From contig BFEA01001040.1 in NCBI GenBank assembly GCA_003427395.1, forward strand, positions 1 through 59,967: DNA of 59,967 nucleotides, in the 5' to 3' direction. This document shows positions 1 through 12,118 of this stretch, piece by piece. The notes under the pieces were generated by a model. That model searched no databases. It saw only the letters and a list, made by a program, of their open reading frames with translations, and was not told where the DNA came from. Source of the DNA: Chara braunii. Taxonomy: Eukaryota; Streptophyta; Charophyceae; Charales; Characeae. Every line of letters starts with the position of its first letter. Position 1 is the first letter of the stretch. Position numbers and translations under genes: made by a program.

Positions 1-1207
1 AAATTTCCGCCCCGTGGCCAGTCGTTTCGGAAACAGGCTAGGAGCGGCGAAAATAAGATAGACCCGGCGCGGTAGAAGAGGTAGTCCCTCTTGCCAGTTT
101 TGAGAGCTAGTCTCAGCGGTTGAAACATCCCATTTTAGGGGTGCTNTGGGTCCCTCTAATTTCGCTGCCTGGTCAAACCAGAATACGGTCATTGCATGGA
201 CCTGTCCTTGTGCCTAAGTTCCAAAACTGCCACTTTCAGGCGGCGCACTACTCGTGGCCGCCTGACACCGTGATCTTGCTCAATCTTCTCCATACCATTG
301 CATGTCCACCATTGCTAGCCGGTGGGGCGGGAAGCGGTCAAGCGTTGCCTAGCTTGGCAACAACTTCCCGTACGTCCCACTCGCAGATACAAGCCCTGCC
401 CTCGTACAGGAAGGGCCGTAATTACTGTCACCAGTGATAAATCGACCTTGTGCAGTACTGCGGGTTTTGGGGTTAGGGGTTAGGAAGATTAGAATATGCT
501 CCCCGACTGAAGAAGGATCGGCGACAGACTAGGGTACAGACCAAACCAAACCCCGACAGCCAGTGACAGTCTCAAAACAAAGATAACGCAGATTGACATC
601 GCTCTGCTTGGACCGAAGCCTACTGCTCCAAGAGGGGGTTCAACTTGGGGGATGGGAGGTCATTCTGCCTACATACAATGGGGCCCATACAGAAGGGGTA
701 CTCAAAACAAAACTGACACACTCTGACAGTGTTCAACACGGACCGAAGCGTGCCGTCCCAAAGGGTGGGGGTCGGGGGACGAGAGGTCATTCTGCCTACA
801 AACAGTGGGGCCCATACAGAGGGGGTGCAGCCTGGCTCCATGAGTAGGAAAGGAAATAATCATCATTGGTCTCCTGTCTTGTGGGCAAATGGCTCAGGAT
901 ACAAAGGGTTTCAGAAACAGGCTTCGGAACAACTACAAATAAGGGGGGTTGCACACACCGGGGATAGGAGTTCTGCCACTACCAACAGGAAAAGTGTAGA
1001 CATAAATGCAAGGAGGACACCATCCTGGGTGGGGCAGGGCCAGCAGGAAATAGGAGCTATACAACTTGGGAGGATAACATATGCAGCCCCGACGGAAAGA
1101 AGGATGCTGTGGAAAAAGAACTCAAATGGCCACATGCCCAACAAACACTGCATTATAAAGATGTATCTAAGGGACGCTGGACCCGATTTCCAGCGGGTGC
1201 TGCTCCC
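1..1207. other. Gene-free stretch with dispersed repeats
   Basis: I see no coding region I would defend here; the open frames are short, overlap on both strands and resemble nothing known to me. The stretch holds an imperfect tandem duplication (about 596-850). Just before the gypsy element at 1208 there is a copy of a short dispersed motif (GGGACGCTGGACCCG at about 1171) that recurs many times in the window. One N lies at 146. Confidence 0.5.
596..850. repeat. Imperfect tandem duplication, about 135 bp period
   Basis: Two successive units share a 'ggaccgaagc' start, a G-rich middle, the phrase 'ggtcattctgcctaca' and the ending 'ggggcccatacaga'. The first unit covers about 606-695 and the second about 740-835. 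The duplication keeps a frame open on both strands, which explains the overlapping ORFs there; no protein is implied. Confidence 0.7.
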
Positions 1208-1309
1208 TGTGACGCCCAACCTCACGCCCAGCGCGACTTCCTGATCGGAGTGGGATGTGGGCCTGGAAGTGCGAAAAGGGGTGGGGGAGTCTTAAGGGTA
1301 TGAATGCAA

Positions 1310-1816
1310 TTAGGCGGACGAGGGGTGCGCGCACAAGGGTCTCACAATCCGAAGGGGCCGGGACACTGTGGGCGACGGGTTACGGGAAAATCCCTCCGTG
1401 GTGGAGATGGTGCCGAAAAGTTGGGCCGTCGGGGGCCGCCACGTACCTGGGTTGGGCCTTCGGAATTCTGGAGCTCTCTGTGCGCCGCTACATCGGCAGT
1501 TCACGCAAAACGTATTGGGCCAATAGGGGGCTATGGCCGGCCACGGAACGACACTGAGTTGATGATACGGGAGAAGAAGGCGGAAAGGGAGAAAACTGGT
1601 GGTGATCTCAGCAAATCCCGGGTGGGTGAAGTAGTAGGTGTGGTCGGGAGAAGGGAAATCGGAGCACCGAGGGTCGCTAGAGGTGGCACAGTGGATTTCC
1701 CGCGGACATAGCCGATTCTCCGTGTGACAGGGGTATCGCGTCCTTATGAGCTCGTTTATCATAGGGGTGAAATAGTCCGGGTCGTAGGACGAGTCTGAGC
1801 TCCAAGATCGCGTCAT
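1310..1816 (-). CDS. LTR-embedded ORF, copy in A 3' LTR
   Basis: The ORF starts with M-T-R-S-W-S-S-D-S and carries the Cys-containing block around LCPRE-HCATSSDPRC, then a hydrophobic block FPPFRLLLPYHQLSVVPW. The same protein lies at the same place in every LTR of the family here. This copy lacks a 17-nt segment present in the copies at 12265 and 46018, so its last third is in another frame and it ends differently. The product is unknown to me. It would be translated from the LTR leader, upstream of gag, or from a transcript starting in the 3' LTR. Confidence 0.5.
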   Translation of the reverse strand: MTRSWSSDSSYDPDYFTPMINELIRTRYPCHTENRLCPREIHCATSSDPRCSDFPSPDHTYYFTHPGFAEITTSFLPFRLLLPYHQLSVVPWPAIAPYWPNTFCVNCRCSGAQRAPEFRRPNPGTWRPPTAQLFGTISTTEGFSRNPSPTVSRPLRIVRPLCAHPSSA

Positions 1817-2753
1817 GGTATCATCGTCGATGGGATAGCTCGGGTCGAGATATCGTCACCGCGCACGAGCATGTGCAGGGCAGGTAGATCAGTGGCGCCT
1901 CAGCGTGCTCGTACGGGATGATGGTTCCGCCGCGAATCCCTCTTGGGGGAGCGAATCGTCGTACGGGAACGCGCGTAAGGGCGCGACTCAGATGGCGTTT
2001 TACGCGTGTTCTCACGCGGCGTTTCACGGGGCCAGACTTCGGATCGTCTAATAGCTTCGGAAGTTTCCATTATGCAAGATGCAACCATATCACAATCCCC
2101 ATCGTGCGACAAGCAAAAACGAGAACAAAATCACTATCGGGGCCAGATTCTTATCCCATCTACGGCTGCATCAGGTGTGGGTAAAGATTTGACACAAACA
2201 AAAAGCAAGGACAGGGATTTTTAGCAAAAAGATATACAAGCAGGCGTAACGTCCACACATCCATACATCCATACATTCGAAATCATACTCATAATGCAAT
2301 CGGGACGGACATAGCAAAGACAAGTGTGAGGAAAAAAACCCAAGACCAGATTTCAGAAAGCCGAAACGAAAATAAGAACGGGCAAACCGCCCGGAGCCGC
2401 AATCAAAATGTATGTACACAGATGAAGAGGGGGAAGAGACAAGAAAACAGCAAATCCACGTTCATCGACCTCAACTCTCTCCTCTCTCTCTTTCTCTCCG
2501 ATGCGGACAGTCCGTCGTCATGCACCAACCCACGAAGTTGTCAGCCCACTTAGTCCTCCCGCACCCGTCCAATTCGCCTGTGCCCACAGTCCGTTGTGGC
2601 CCACGTCAATCCCGCGCGTTCGGCACCAGCCCGTCGGGTCGCCCAACTCCTACTCTACTCACCTCTTACTTCGCTCGTGTGCCGACCCTTCGTGATCGCG
2701 CAACCCCGAGCTAACAACAACGGGTTAAGAGAGCTGACTAATCGCGCAGCCGA

Positions 2754-2761
2754 AATTTATA
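2754..2761 (-). promoter_or_regulatory. LTR TATA box (A 3' LTR)
   Basis: TATAAATT on the minus strand, preceded by CATGCATG and followed by a conserved C-G-G-C-T-G-C-G-C stretch. The arrangement is the same in the other LTRs of the family, so this is the likely LTR core promoter. Confidence 0.6.
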
Positions 2762-3900
2762 GTGTGCATGCATGCGCGAAGAACACGGAATTATTAGGAC
2801 TTAGAGTGAGGATTAGAGAGGGAACGCCTGCGTTCGGCATGATCGGCCGCGGCGTGGGGGACGTAACCCTTCTCCACGCATCGATCCGAGCATGCAAGTC
2901 GCGACTTACAAAATTTCAGCAAAAGAAAGAGAGGGAGGGCGGGAGAGACGAAGTACAAGAAGAGAGATACGGTTACAATGGCGCCCGCCCAAAATTACAG
3001 TTATACATACGATTAAGGGCGCCCACTAATCAGAGTACGGTTGCAGCCGCATGAAGAAGCGCGTAGACAAAAGGCGCCGCGCGACAGAAAAAGTCCTAAT
3101 TACTGATTCCTAAATTCCTATCTAATGCGAAAAAGCAAAAAGCATAAATTCCAGAAGGAAAGTCCAAAATTTCGAGAGCCATCGGGAGGGGGGGGGCTCG
3201 ACAAAATTTGAAAAAGACTCAAAGGAAAAATTCAAAAGAACAAAGCAATTTCCCGCGCGATGTCCGCGCTCAAAAGATCGAAACCGAAACGAAAGAAACA
3301 ACGTCATCATTAATTAATCGCGCGCGCGATGGCGCGCCAGACATCCATCCGACCAATTACTCAACCGGCCGTCCCAGGACACACCCAGCTCCGAACCCAG
3401 TCATTCGACAAGAAGCGACGAAAAAGACNGCGCCAGACATCCATCCGACCAATTACTCAACCGGCCGTCCCAGGACACACCCAGCTCCGAACCCAGTCAT
3501 TCGACAAGAAGCGACGAAAAAGACGAAAAAGCAAGGGTACTGATGCAATTTTTCCACCGATCCCGATTTCCCGTAATTGGCCCAATCTTCCCAGCTTAGG
3601 ACCCCTCGTTGCAACCGCGCAGAAAATTGCGCATTACAGAAAGTGGTTCGTCACATATGTGACGCCCATGGGGTTCCAATATTAGCGAGCTCCTGCTTGC
3701 TTGTTGACACGTGTCGATTTCTCTACTTGATCGACACGCGGAGCACTTCCTTCTATGCCACTTACCGTTCGATTGCGTGTGGGCGTCATCCAACGTGGCA
3801 ACACTGCTCTTCTACTAGTTCCTCAGATTGGGCTCTCGACGATTCAAGGACGGGATCTCTCTCGTGCCGTCTCCGCGACACGCATCCATTATCTGCTGCA

Positions 3901-4427
3901 TCAGTAATTAACTGGGAGGGAGAAAGGAAGGCGATACTCGTATGAGGAAGGCGGGGCGGCTCCATCGTAAGCTCGGGTATGAAGCCACCGATCGTAGTGA
4001 GGTTGTAGGAAAGTTCTTGAAAACGGACAATGCGATGGAAGCGGGGGAATCGCTGGCCACTGCGGGGAAGGGAAGTAAGGTAGTCTGGGTAAAGGGAGAC
4101 GAGGGTTCTGAGGACGTTTGTGCGGAACCGATTATGGTCCTCGCACGCGGGGAAGGTCCCCGCAACGATGCAGTAAACCTCTATATGGTTACGTCCTCGC
4201 CACGCGGCGCTAAGGAGTAGAACGTGGAGGGGGTAATCGGGGACAGCACACTGTACGGAAGGGTGGGGGTGGATAGTCAGTTCTAGGCGGGCGGAGTAGA
4301 AATGTCAGAAGGTGGCGATGGGGGAGGGATTACGGGGGTAGACGACGTGATGGAAATACTAATTGAAAGAGAGATAGCTAAGGGGATGGTGGTATATGGA
4401 TCGGGGACGAAGGGCTAAGCCACTCAT
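3901..4427 (-). pseudogene. Accessory ORF5 of element A, broken
   Basis: Homologue of the open ORF at 43515-44042 in element C. It starts with ATG inside the end of ORF4 (about 50 nt overlap). The middle (CAVPDYPLHVLLLS..., EDHNRFRTNVLRTLVSLYPDY) is well conserved between the copies. In A two stops are visible where C has CAG and CGA codons (TAG and TGA), and a 1-nt deletion lies near the end. Function unknown; I recognise no domain. Confidence 0.55.
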
Positions 4428-5538
4428 TGACACATTGACGAATTGGGGGACGGGCGGAGGCGGAGGGGGACGTGGATCGGGATCGGGGTCGACGCCTTGT
4501 CGTCGCGGGTCTTAAGGTCGTGGCAGCAAGCTCCGGCTTGGGCGGCTCGGGATCCTTGAAAGGATCGTTCGATGCGGGATCGATCGCCAGCCGCTTACCT
4601 TCCGCGATTTCTTTCTTGCGCTGCGCAGCAGCCTCAGGGTTTTCCTCTCGTCGATCCGGTCCTGGCACCCACTCGAGCTCGTCGTGCGTTGGCTCCGGGT
4701 CGTCACCGCTTTCCACTTCCTTGTCGTCTTCGTCCTCCTCCTCACTTTGCTCGCCCTCGTTGTACTCACTATAGGCCCCTTCCTCTTCCTCCGAAGTCTC
4801 CTCCTCGGCTTCTTCTTCTTCTTCTTCTTCTTCAGCTTCCACCGACTCTTCTTCTGCTTCGCGCTCTTCTTCCTCGTCCTCGGCCAATCGGGCCGCTGCT
4901 TCCCCGGCCTCTCTCCTCAATTCTCCTTCCGATTCCTCTTCGGCCTCCTCTTCTGCTCTCAGCGCCGCCCACTTGAACGCCGTTGGTTGTCGAAAGAAGC
5001 GGGGATTAGTCAGGCTGTGGACGTCCAGGTACTCGCTACGGGAGGGAAAACGACCGTCCACCCAGCACTCCTCGATACAAGCCGACCACTGGAGGCTCGG
5101 GGCGAGAGTTCTTGAGAGGGTATGTGGCACGGGTTCTTCGTCGCTCTGAGAGACGATGTCGAGGGGGAGTTCGTCGGCCAATTGCGTGATCACGATCGTA
5201 AGTTCGCGCACAATCTGTGATCGGTTTCCCCGATCCACTGCTCCAAAGACGAATCCCAGAAGATCTCCCGCCACGTTGGTCCACGCCTGAATGACGAGCA
5301 ACTCCACAATCTCCGACGTGGGCCTCTGATCGCCTTCCCACGTCCAGTTCAGATCCACTCGTAGCAGGCAAAACGAGAGCTCGACGAATTCTGCACGCCA
5401 TAGCCTCCAACGGTCCGGATCAACGATGGGTACTGTCAGCGGCTCCAGACGGAAGGAGAGACGAGGGTCGTGAGAGGACTACCAGAAGATGGGGAAGAGA
5501 AAGGGAGGAGAGAACGTCGAGATCGGCGCGCGGCTCAT
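4378..5538 (-). pseudogene. Accessory ORF4 of element A, acidic C-terminal half
   Basis: The start ATG overlaps the ORF3 stop as ATGA (5538-5535). After one in-frame TAG near the start (element C has CAG) the frame is open to 4378. The first about 190 residues look globular (WRAEFVELSF, VVELLVIQAW, LLGFVFGAVDRGNRSQIVRELTI). Next comes a long Glu-rich run of about 90 residues, then a Pro/Arg/Ser-rich tail with RRRPRSRS. The layout suggests an acidic nucleic-acid- or histone-interacting protein, which is inference from composition only. No recognised family; it sits where an env-like gene would lie but has no signal peptide or membrane helix. Confidence 0.6.
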
Positions 5539-6017
5539 CTGCGCGGCTGGAAGGGAGCAAGTTCTGGGAGGACGACAGGTGGCTCGTGTAGCGTCGTGCG
5601 CAGCGCGTTGACTTCGATACCGTCGACAGGATAGCACTCGTCACCGTGCCTTGTAAGTCGTCGATCCCAATCAGTGGCCAGATCACGACCCCACCGGTAC
5701 AAGGTGCTTTTGATGGCGGCTTGCCGCGCCGTATCGAAGGCGGTGATGTCGCCGCTGAAGACTACCACGATAGACACGTGGCTGATTCCCGGGGCCGCTC
5801 GCCGTTGGAATGCCATTGCCTCGGCCAGCACCACTACCTGGGGATTGCTCGTGAATCGGAACTCTGCCGCGCCGTATACACCCGCAGTGCAGATGAACTG
5901 CGCAAGGCGCATGAAGTGGGGGCTGATCTGCGGATGATGCACTTGGCGGATGGTTGAGATCTTTCCCCGTGGCATCAGCAATTGATCACTGAAAGCTCGC
6001 TCGATGGCGAAACTCAT
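5535..6017 (-). CDS. Accessory ORF3 of element A (unknown)
   Basis: About 160 residues starting MSFAIERAF. Its ATG overlaps the integrase stop by ATGA (6017-6014) and its own stop overlaps the ORF4 start by ATGA. This copy is fully open; the C copy has two stops. The sequence is mixed alpha/beta in character (RQVHHPQISPHFMRLAQF, FRFTSNPQVVVLAEA, VSIVVVFSGDITAFD, CYPVDGIEVNALRTTL) and matches no family I know. The open frame and the conserved coupling to its neighbours argue that it is a real gene of the element. Confidence 0.6.
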   Translation of the reverse strand: MSFAIERAFSDQLLMPRGKISTIRQVHHPQISPHFMRLAQFICTAGVYGAAEFRFTSNPQVVVLAEAMAFQRRAAPGISHVSIVVVFSGDITAFDTARQAAIKSTLYRWGRDLATDWDRRLTRHGDECYPVDGIEVNALRTTLHEPPVVLPELAPFQPRR

Positions 6018-7741
6018 GGCGATGGCGGGGGTGACGGGGTGGCAGAGAGGGAGCAGGGAAGAGAGGGAGATGGCAGAGAGTCAGAGCCGTCGTCGCTGGC
6101 TTCCTCAGAAGGAGAGATCGAGGGAGAAGGAGACGGATCAGAGGGAAGGAGGCGAAGATAGGACACGTGGCGTGTGATGGGACGAGCCGATCGACTGCCA
6201 GAGATTTCAGGGGCGAGACGCACGGTGTCCACGCCGTTGGGGCCGAGCTCGATCACGCGATATCATCCGAAGAATCGTGGCGCTAGCTTACCCTGGTGAG
6301 CACATTTCCTCACCTGCACCACGTCCCCCAATTTATATTGGGGCCGCGGAGCCGCATAATGATTTCGGGCCTCGTAGCTCCGGACCAGTCGGCCCTGGGC
6401 TAGTTCGGTCATTTTCTGTCGCTTTCGGTCTAGCCTGGGCAGCAACCGTTCCATTAACTCTAGGTGCCGTTTGGCCTTGTCCCGAGCCGTGGCCCTGGTG
6501 GGCCGTCGGTTCAATGTAGGCTCGTTCGGGAGGCTTGGTATCGAAACGCAAGCGACACTATTGGTCCTTAATTGGAAGGGGCTCAACCCCGTCGATTCGC
6601 GGGGCGTTTCGCGATGGACCCTCAGGATGTGATCGACAATATCGGGCCAGGGTCTCGGATCCCGTGCCGCGATGTTTCGTCGCAATGATTTCTTTATCAC
6701 CCGGTTAGCGTTTTTGACCAGCCCATTAGATTTTGACATGTGGGGTGCAGTGTTCCGTGTGGCGACGCCATGTAGGACCAGATTCCTTAACACTTCTCCC
6801 CTGAATTCTGCCCCGTTGTCGGTCAGGATCTCTTCCGTATCCTGATGCATCCCGAGGAAACGGTTGACGTATCGCGCGATTTCTGTGGCTTGCCGCGTGC
6901 GACAAGGATACGCTTCGATCCATTTCGAGAAATGGTCGACAAATACCAATAGGACTGAATATTCGCAACTATTAGAGCCAGGGGGTACCACTATGTCGGT
7001 AGTGTCCATGCTTACTCTCTGAAATGGCCGTTCAACAACCGTGGGCACTATCGACCTTGGTGGCTGAATCGACGCTTTATCAGCGGCGCAGACTTGACAG
7101 TTCGCGACGATGTACTTCACATCGTCGCGGATATTGGACCAGTACCACTCATTTTTGTCGATAGCGGACTCCGTGATTCGTACGGCAAAATGGGCCGCAG
7201 TTTCCTCGTGGGCTGTCTTAACCCAGTCATACCGCATGAACGGATGTGGCACTATCATCCAAATCCCACTACCGTCCGTTTTCCGTTTTTCTAATCTACC
7301 TTGTATCCATTGATAATCCCGAGCCTTTTTGTTGGCCCTCCTCCAATCTTCCTTGGTGAAATCTCGGAGGGGGTTACCTACTAGGGTGGCAATTAAGGCA
7401 ATATCCGTCCATACTTCGGCCCTTCTAAACTTTCGGGTCTTTTCCAATCCTTTTGACGTGGCATCCAAAAATCGAGCCTCGGTCGGAATTTTGTCGGTCC
7501 GCCACAAGGGGCATAACCACGGTTTACTATCGTTCCTGTATTGGATGCACGAGCCATGGGCTCGTGCAACACACTGTCGGCAATCTATCTAATCCGCATA
7601 TCCCACCCCGTTATGACGCATGGAGACCGAATAGACACGGGAGATAGCTTCGCAAAAATAGCAAAATTTGTCAGGCAGGGAGGGAAAAGACGATGAGGAC
7701 GGGGGAGAAAGAGGGGTAGTGGGGTTACCTCCATCACCCAT
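6014..7741 (-). pseudogene. PHD finger-integrase ORF of element A, defective
   Basis: Separate ORF with its own ATG at 7741, overlapping the end of the Gag-Pol frame (ATGGGTGA). Order: PHD-like C4HC3 finger (CYFC ... CRQC ... HGSC ... PWLC), HHCC zinc domain ending CQVC, then the rve core. Core residues seen: the Asp in SMDTTD, the Asp in LTDNGAEF, and Lys in NGLVKNANR where Glu is required (C has Glu). The last PHD Cys is Trp. Stops occur in the PHD finger (TGG to TAG) and at 6263 (CGA to TGA). A C-terminal RYRMIELGPNGVDTVRL region and a Ser/Pro-rich tail follow. It would insert the cDNA if intact; this copy cannot. Confidence 0.85.
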
Positions 7742-10700
7742 CGCCACCGTTTTGCTTCTTGCCACGTGGGAGAACTGCCACTTATCCGTACTTCGGCTAG
7801 TTAGTCAGGTCCGACTCTTTCCACGGTGTAATTTCCTCGCCCTTTGGTACCTTGGCAGGTCCATGCAGACGTGTTAGCCCGTCCTCGTTGCCGTGTCGCT
7901 CTGTCTTTCGATGGACGATATCGAAGTCGTATTCTTGTAGTCGCACCGCCCAACGGCCAATCATGCCAATGTAGTTGGTGAGTTTCTTCAGCGCCAGCAG
8001 GGGCTCGTGATCCGTTACGAGGCGAAACTTTTGTCCGTAGAGATACGGATGGAAATGTTGGATTCCCCAAACTAACTCGTAACACTCACCCTGAGGAGCG
8101 GAGTCGTTTCTTCGTTCGTCCGGCACGGTTCGTGACGCGTACTCGATGACGTGTTCGCGACTATCGTTCCCCTTCTGCGCTAGAATAGCGGAAATAGCCT
8201 CCGGTTGCCAGTCCGTGATGAAAATGAACTGCTTCGAGGGGTCCGGCCGAATCAAAATAGGGGCCGTTGCCAGAGCGTCCTTGAGGGTTGCAAAGGCCTG
8301 CTGGCACTCCGCGTCCTAGCTGAGAGGCTGGTCCTTCCGTAGCAGATTTGTTAGTGGTCGTGCAATCGCGGCAAAGCCCTTGATGAAGCGCCGGTAGTAC
8401 GACACTAGTCCCAAGAAGGCTCGAAAACCTGCGTCAGTGACGTGGGAACCGGAGCTTCCTTCACCGCCGCAACTTTCTCGAGTCTGGCCGCAATCCTCCA
8501 CGTGTCACGACATAGCCCAAGAACGAAATTTCCGAGAGGAAAAATTCGCTCTTCTCAAGCGCGATCTTGAACCCAGCGTCTCTCAATGCACCCAATGTCC
8601 ATTTGATGTGTTGCGCGTGTCTGTGATAGGTTTTCGAATAGACCAGGATGTCGTCCATGTACACGATCATGCAGAACTTAATCATTCCTTGCGCCAGCCG
8701 TGTCTTGTTGACGAAGTTCTGGAACGTCATGTTCATCGCTCGCTGAAACGTGGCAGGCGCATTGCAAATCCCCATCGAACACCGAACCCACTACCACATG
8801 CCCTCAAACAATATAAAGGCTGTTTTCGGCCGATCTTCTTCCCTCACCACAATATGATGGAAGCCATGCCGAATATCAAACTTGCTGAAATATTTAGCGC
8901 ATCCAATCGCATCCAACAGATCATCAATCCGGGGGAGGGGATACACATCTTTGATCGTGATTTCATTCATCTTGCGATAATCAATGCAAATGCGAATCGC
9001 TTCGTTTTTCTTCGGTACTAACACTACGGGAAAAGAACAAGGTCCAGTAGCGGGTTCAATCCAACCGCTGGCTTCGAACTCCCGAATTCGTTCGAGAGTT
9101 TTTTTGCGTTCAATTAAGGAATAGCGATAAGGTTTGCAATGAATCGGGGAGTGATTTCCGGTCTGAATTTCATGTTGGATTACTAACGACAACCCAATGT
9201 CAGTGTCTGACACACTAATCGCTCCTTGATATTCCGTTAGAATATCCGCAATTACCCGGTGGATTTCATCCGGCACATATTGTGGAACGTGCAGTTCAAA
9301 AAGTTGGTCCCAGATTCGAACGTCAATCTGTTTCGTGTTCGCCTGTTTTGTCAAGTCGGGTGGAGGCGCCGAGATGAATGAATGATCCGATTGTAAGGAG
9401 AACACCGTGGTCATCATCTGAGCATCTTGTTCTCGGATTGCCACGTGTCCTTCCGAGGTAATCCCGTCACAAACATCCTGCCATGGCACTTCCTTAGTTG
9501 CGATCTTTATCCCCAGTCCGTCTGTTTCTGCTTCAAAACGTCCAGGGGGTTCCAAAGAGCTTGCTTCCGCCCCCAAGCGTAACAGTCTTACTTCTTTAAC
9601 CGAGGTTAGTAAGGACTTGGGTAGATCCGAAATGTCCCAGTAATGCTTCTTGTCGTTGTACCGGGCGAGGAGAGGGGTGATTCCTTCGTACGGAGTTTGA
9701 GGGGGTTCCAAAGAATCGACCATCCTCGAAATCTGCACGAGGGGCTCACCCAAGATCATCGCCTTGGTCCTTTAAATTTTTCGGCTGGTCAGTTGCATCG
9801 TTCTCGCTATCGTTTTGGGCGGCGGGTAACAAACACGCTGTCGTGCCAATTTCAAGATCTACGGATCATCCTCGTCATTGCTTTCCGCATCATCTGTTGA
9901 TGACTCTCCCTTTGCGGATTTCTCCCAGGAGATCATGCGGAGAGTCTTTGTCATCATCGACGAAACCCGCGGAACCGCGTTAATAGTAGTGCGAAGGGTC
10001 AATCGCATGGGCACAACGTAGGGTTTTCCTCCTGTATTTCGGAGGACGATCGATCGCCGTTCGAAGTCCAGGTTTGCTCATAACGCCACTAGAGCGGGAA
10101 GTCCGAAGAGAACGTCGTACGTATTGACAACTAGTACTACGACATCCCCAAGCGCATGCACTTTACCCAATCGGAAAGCGACATTGGTCATTCTTCCCAC
10201 AGTTTTGATTCTTTCTTCGTCCGCCGAAACGAGATGATCTTTCTCAGAAAGCGTGAACAGGTCGTTTTTCCTACCTGCCCTTTCGACCACTCTCAGTGAG
10301 ATAGCCAACACAGCTGCTCCCGAATCTATAATAGCATTGTAAGGAATTCCCCAAATTTCTATATCGCACTCGGCGGATTTCCACGGAATTGGTTTAATCC
10401 GCAGGAAATAATCATCTTTCTGGATTAAACCTACCCTTATCGGATCCGAAGTACTTGCGGGGTTTTCTTTGGGCGCGGAGCTTTTGGCTTTCGCGTTCAG
10501 GGTTCGGGCAAGGGCGAATCGCTTTCGGTTCGCTTTGCAATGCTGTAACATTCGCTCGTTGGCTTGCTCGGAGATTGAGAGCAGATGACCAACCGGAAGG
10601 GGAATCCGATGGTCCAAAGCTCGGATGATGTTTAATACATCGATCTCTCCTGTGACGAAGGTGGGTCCTCCCGACTCCATTTCTCCTAGGGACGGTCGCC

Positions 10701-11964
10701 ACTCCGCCACCTCTTTCGGTTCTGGTGCTGGTCGGATTGTTCCGATCATTCCAAGCCCAGGATATCCTAGCGATACGTACTAGTCTAGCGGGATTAGTTC
10801 GGCGGCCTCTTCCGTGGTGGCCAAGGCACTTCCCCCACCCTCTATTTCTTCCATCAGGGCTCCGACTCGTCTAGGTCTGTTGGCGATGGGAGCTGCAGCC
10901 ATAGGTGCGGCTCCGATCCGCTGTTGTAAGGGTCGGTGGGGGCAATCACGGGTTAGATGTTCGGGCTGATGACAGGCGTAGCAGACATTCAGATTGTTCG
11001 CAGCTCCCCCGAGAGCATGCTGCATCGGAGGGGCACGCACCGCAATGGGTCGCATGTTCCTCATCATTGCTTCCAGCCGAGCATTGTGCTCTCGTTGCTC
11101 CTTTTTGCTTTCTTGGATCAAACTAATCAAGATTTTCGTTAGTTCGAAAATGGCCGCCGATTCGTTTGATCGTACAGGAGCCTCAACCGGCGATGGGGGT
11201 AATGCACTTGGGGGTGAAGGCATCACGGGAGCGGACGTGCTCGGAACCTCACTCAGGATCACTCGTTTGGGGCCTATCTATTCCATATAGGTGACAGGTC
11301 CTGACATAAACCCCATGTTTTCGAACTTGTTCTGCAAGGCAGCCAACTCAGCCCTTGCTCGTGCGAGTTCGGTCGAATCTCCTTCTCTAGGATAATCTTC
11401 CCCCTCCAGGAAGTTCGCCGCGAACTTCCATTCCGTTTCTTCCGCAACAACCATAATTTGCTGTAGCGTATGAGTGATGGGGGAAAACTGCTTTCGCAAC
11501 TTAGCCCTTATTGTTCGGCTGCGAAGCCCGTCAATGAATAGGTCTCTCCCTACTTGTTCACCTCGCTCAGTTTTTACGAACATTCTGTAGAACCGGTTTC
11601 GATATTCTGCAACGGATTTGAGAGGTTTTTGCACTCGGTCCTTGATCATATACAGCGCTTGCTCGGGGTGAACGTAGTCAAATCGGTTCATGAAATCCCG
11701 CTCAAAGGTCGGGAGGTCAACCCATACATAGGTACTAAGCCAATGATGAGCGCCCCCCCCCAATCGGGCGGGAATGTTGATCTGCGCTTCATTGTCAGTG
11801 TACTGTTGGGCTCTAAGTGTGGCCAGCCATGCTCCTGCAACGTGGTGTGCGGGATCGAACAAATAGAGATCGGGTCGCGTCATGGGAGCCCGGGCACGTG
11901 GGGCGGGTTGATTTGGCGGATTAGCATTCTGTTGCGGAACCGGGTTCTGCACATTGGCAGCCAT
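7734..11964 (-). pseudogene. Gag-PR-RT-RNase H polyprotein of element A
   Basis: Gag starts at 11964 (MAANVQNPVPQQ) with a capsid-like region (FDPAHHVAGAWLATL, FERDFMNRFDYVHPEQALYMI). A CCHC knuckle (CYACHQPEHLTRDC) is followed by a retropepsin (AIIDSGAAVLAIS), then RT (KTLERIREFEASGWIEPA, YMDD near 8655) and RNase H (FIFITDW...). Gag to RT share one reading frame. In-frame TAGs at 11276, 10778 and 8788 replace CAG codons of element C. A 1-nt deletion near 8480 shifts the frame, and further stops lie near 8322 (TGG to TAG) and 7795. The frame ends at the TGA overlapping the integrase ATG. Single-frame Gag-Pol without integrase is unusual. Confidence 0.88.
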
Positions 11965-12095
11965 ATTGGCTGCTCGTCGGTTAGCCGATCTGCTTCGGGT
12001 GACGATAGGGTCGCGTCTGTGCGCATTCCGGGGGCGAGGTCGTCCTTGGTTAGCCAGGTCGCCTAATTATCGTGTTATCAATCCTAAGACCCTAG

Positions 12096-12118
12096 CCACG
12101 TGTCGGGCTCCAATACCA
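12096..12118 (-). other. Primer-binding site of element A
   Basis: Directly inside the 5' LTR the minus strand reads TGGTATTGGAGCC. This resembles the plant initiator-tRNA-Met site TGGTATCAGAGC with two differences. Minus-strand cDNA synthesis would start here. Element C has TGGTATCGGAGCC at the same place. Confidence 0.65.

Larger units (their letters stand above)
1208..3655 (-). repeat. 3' LTR of element A
   Basis: On the minus strand it starts TGTGACGAACC (ending at 3655) and finishes GGGCGTCACA (1208). The ends are inverted repeats with TG...CA termini. A TATA box lies at 2754-2761 (minus) just downstream of a CATGCATG motif. An LTR-internal ORF lies at about 1310-1816. Positions 3333-3428 and 3430-3525 are an exact duplicate around a single N (3429). 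The other LTRs have this stretch once, so the duplicate looks like an assembly join. Confidence 0.9.

Noticed and set aside
4472-5115. Long plus-strand frames rich in Ser, Leu and Phe
   Set aside because: They are antisense shadows of the Glu-rich ORF4 of element A; the same shadows appear opposite ORF4 of element C (42924-43579).
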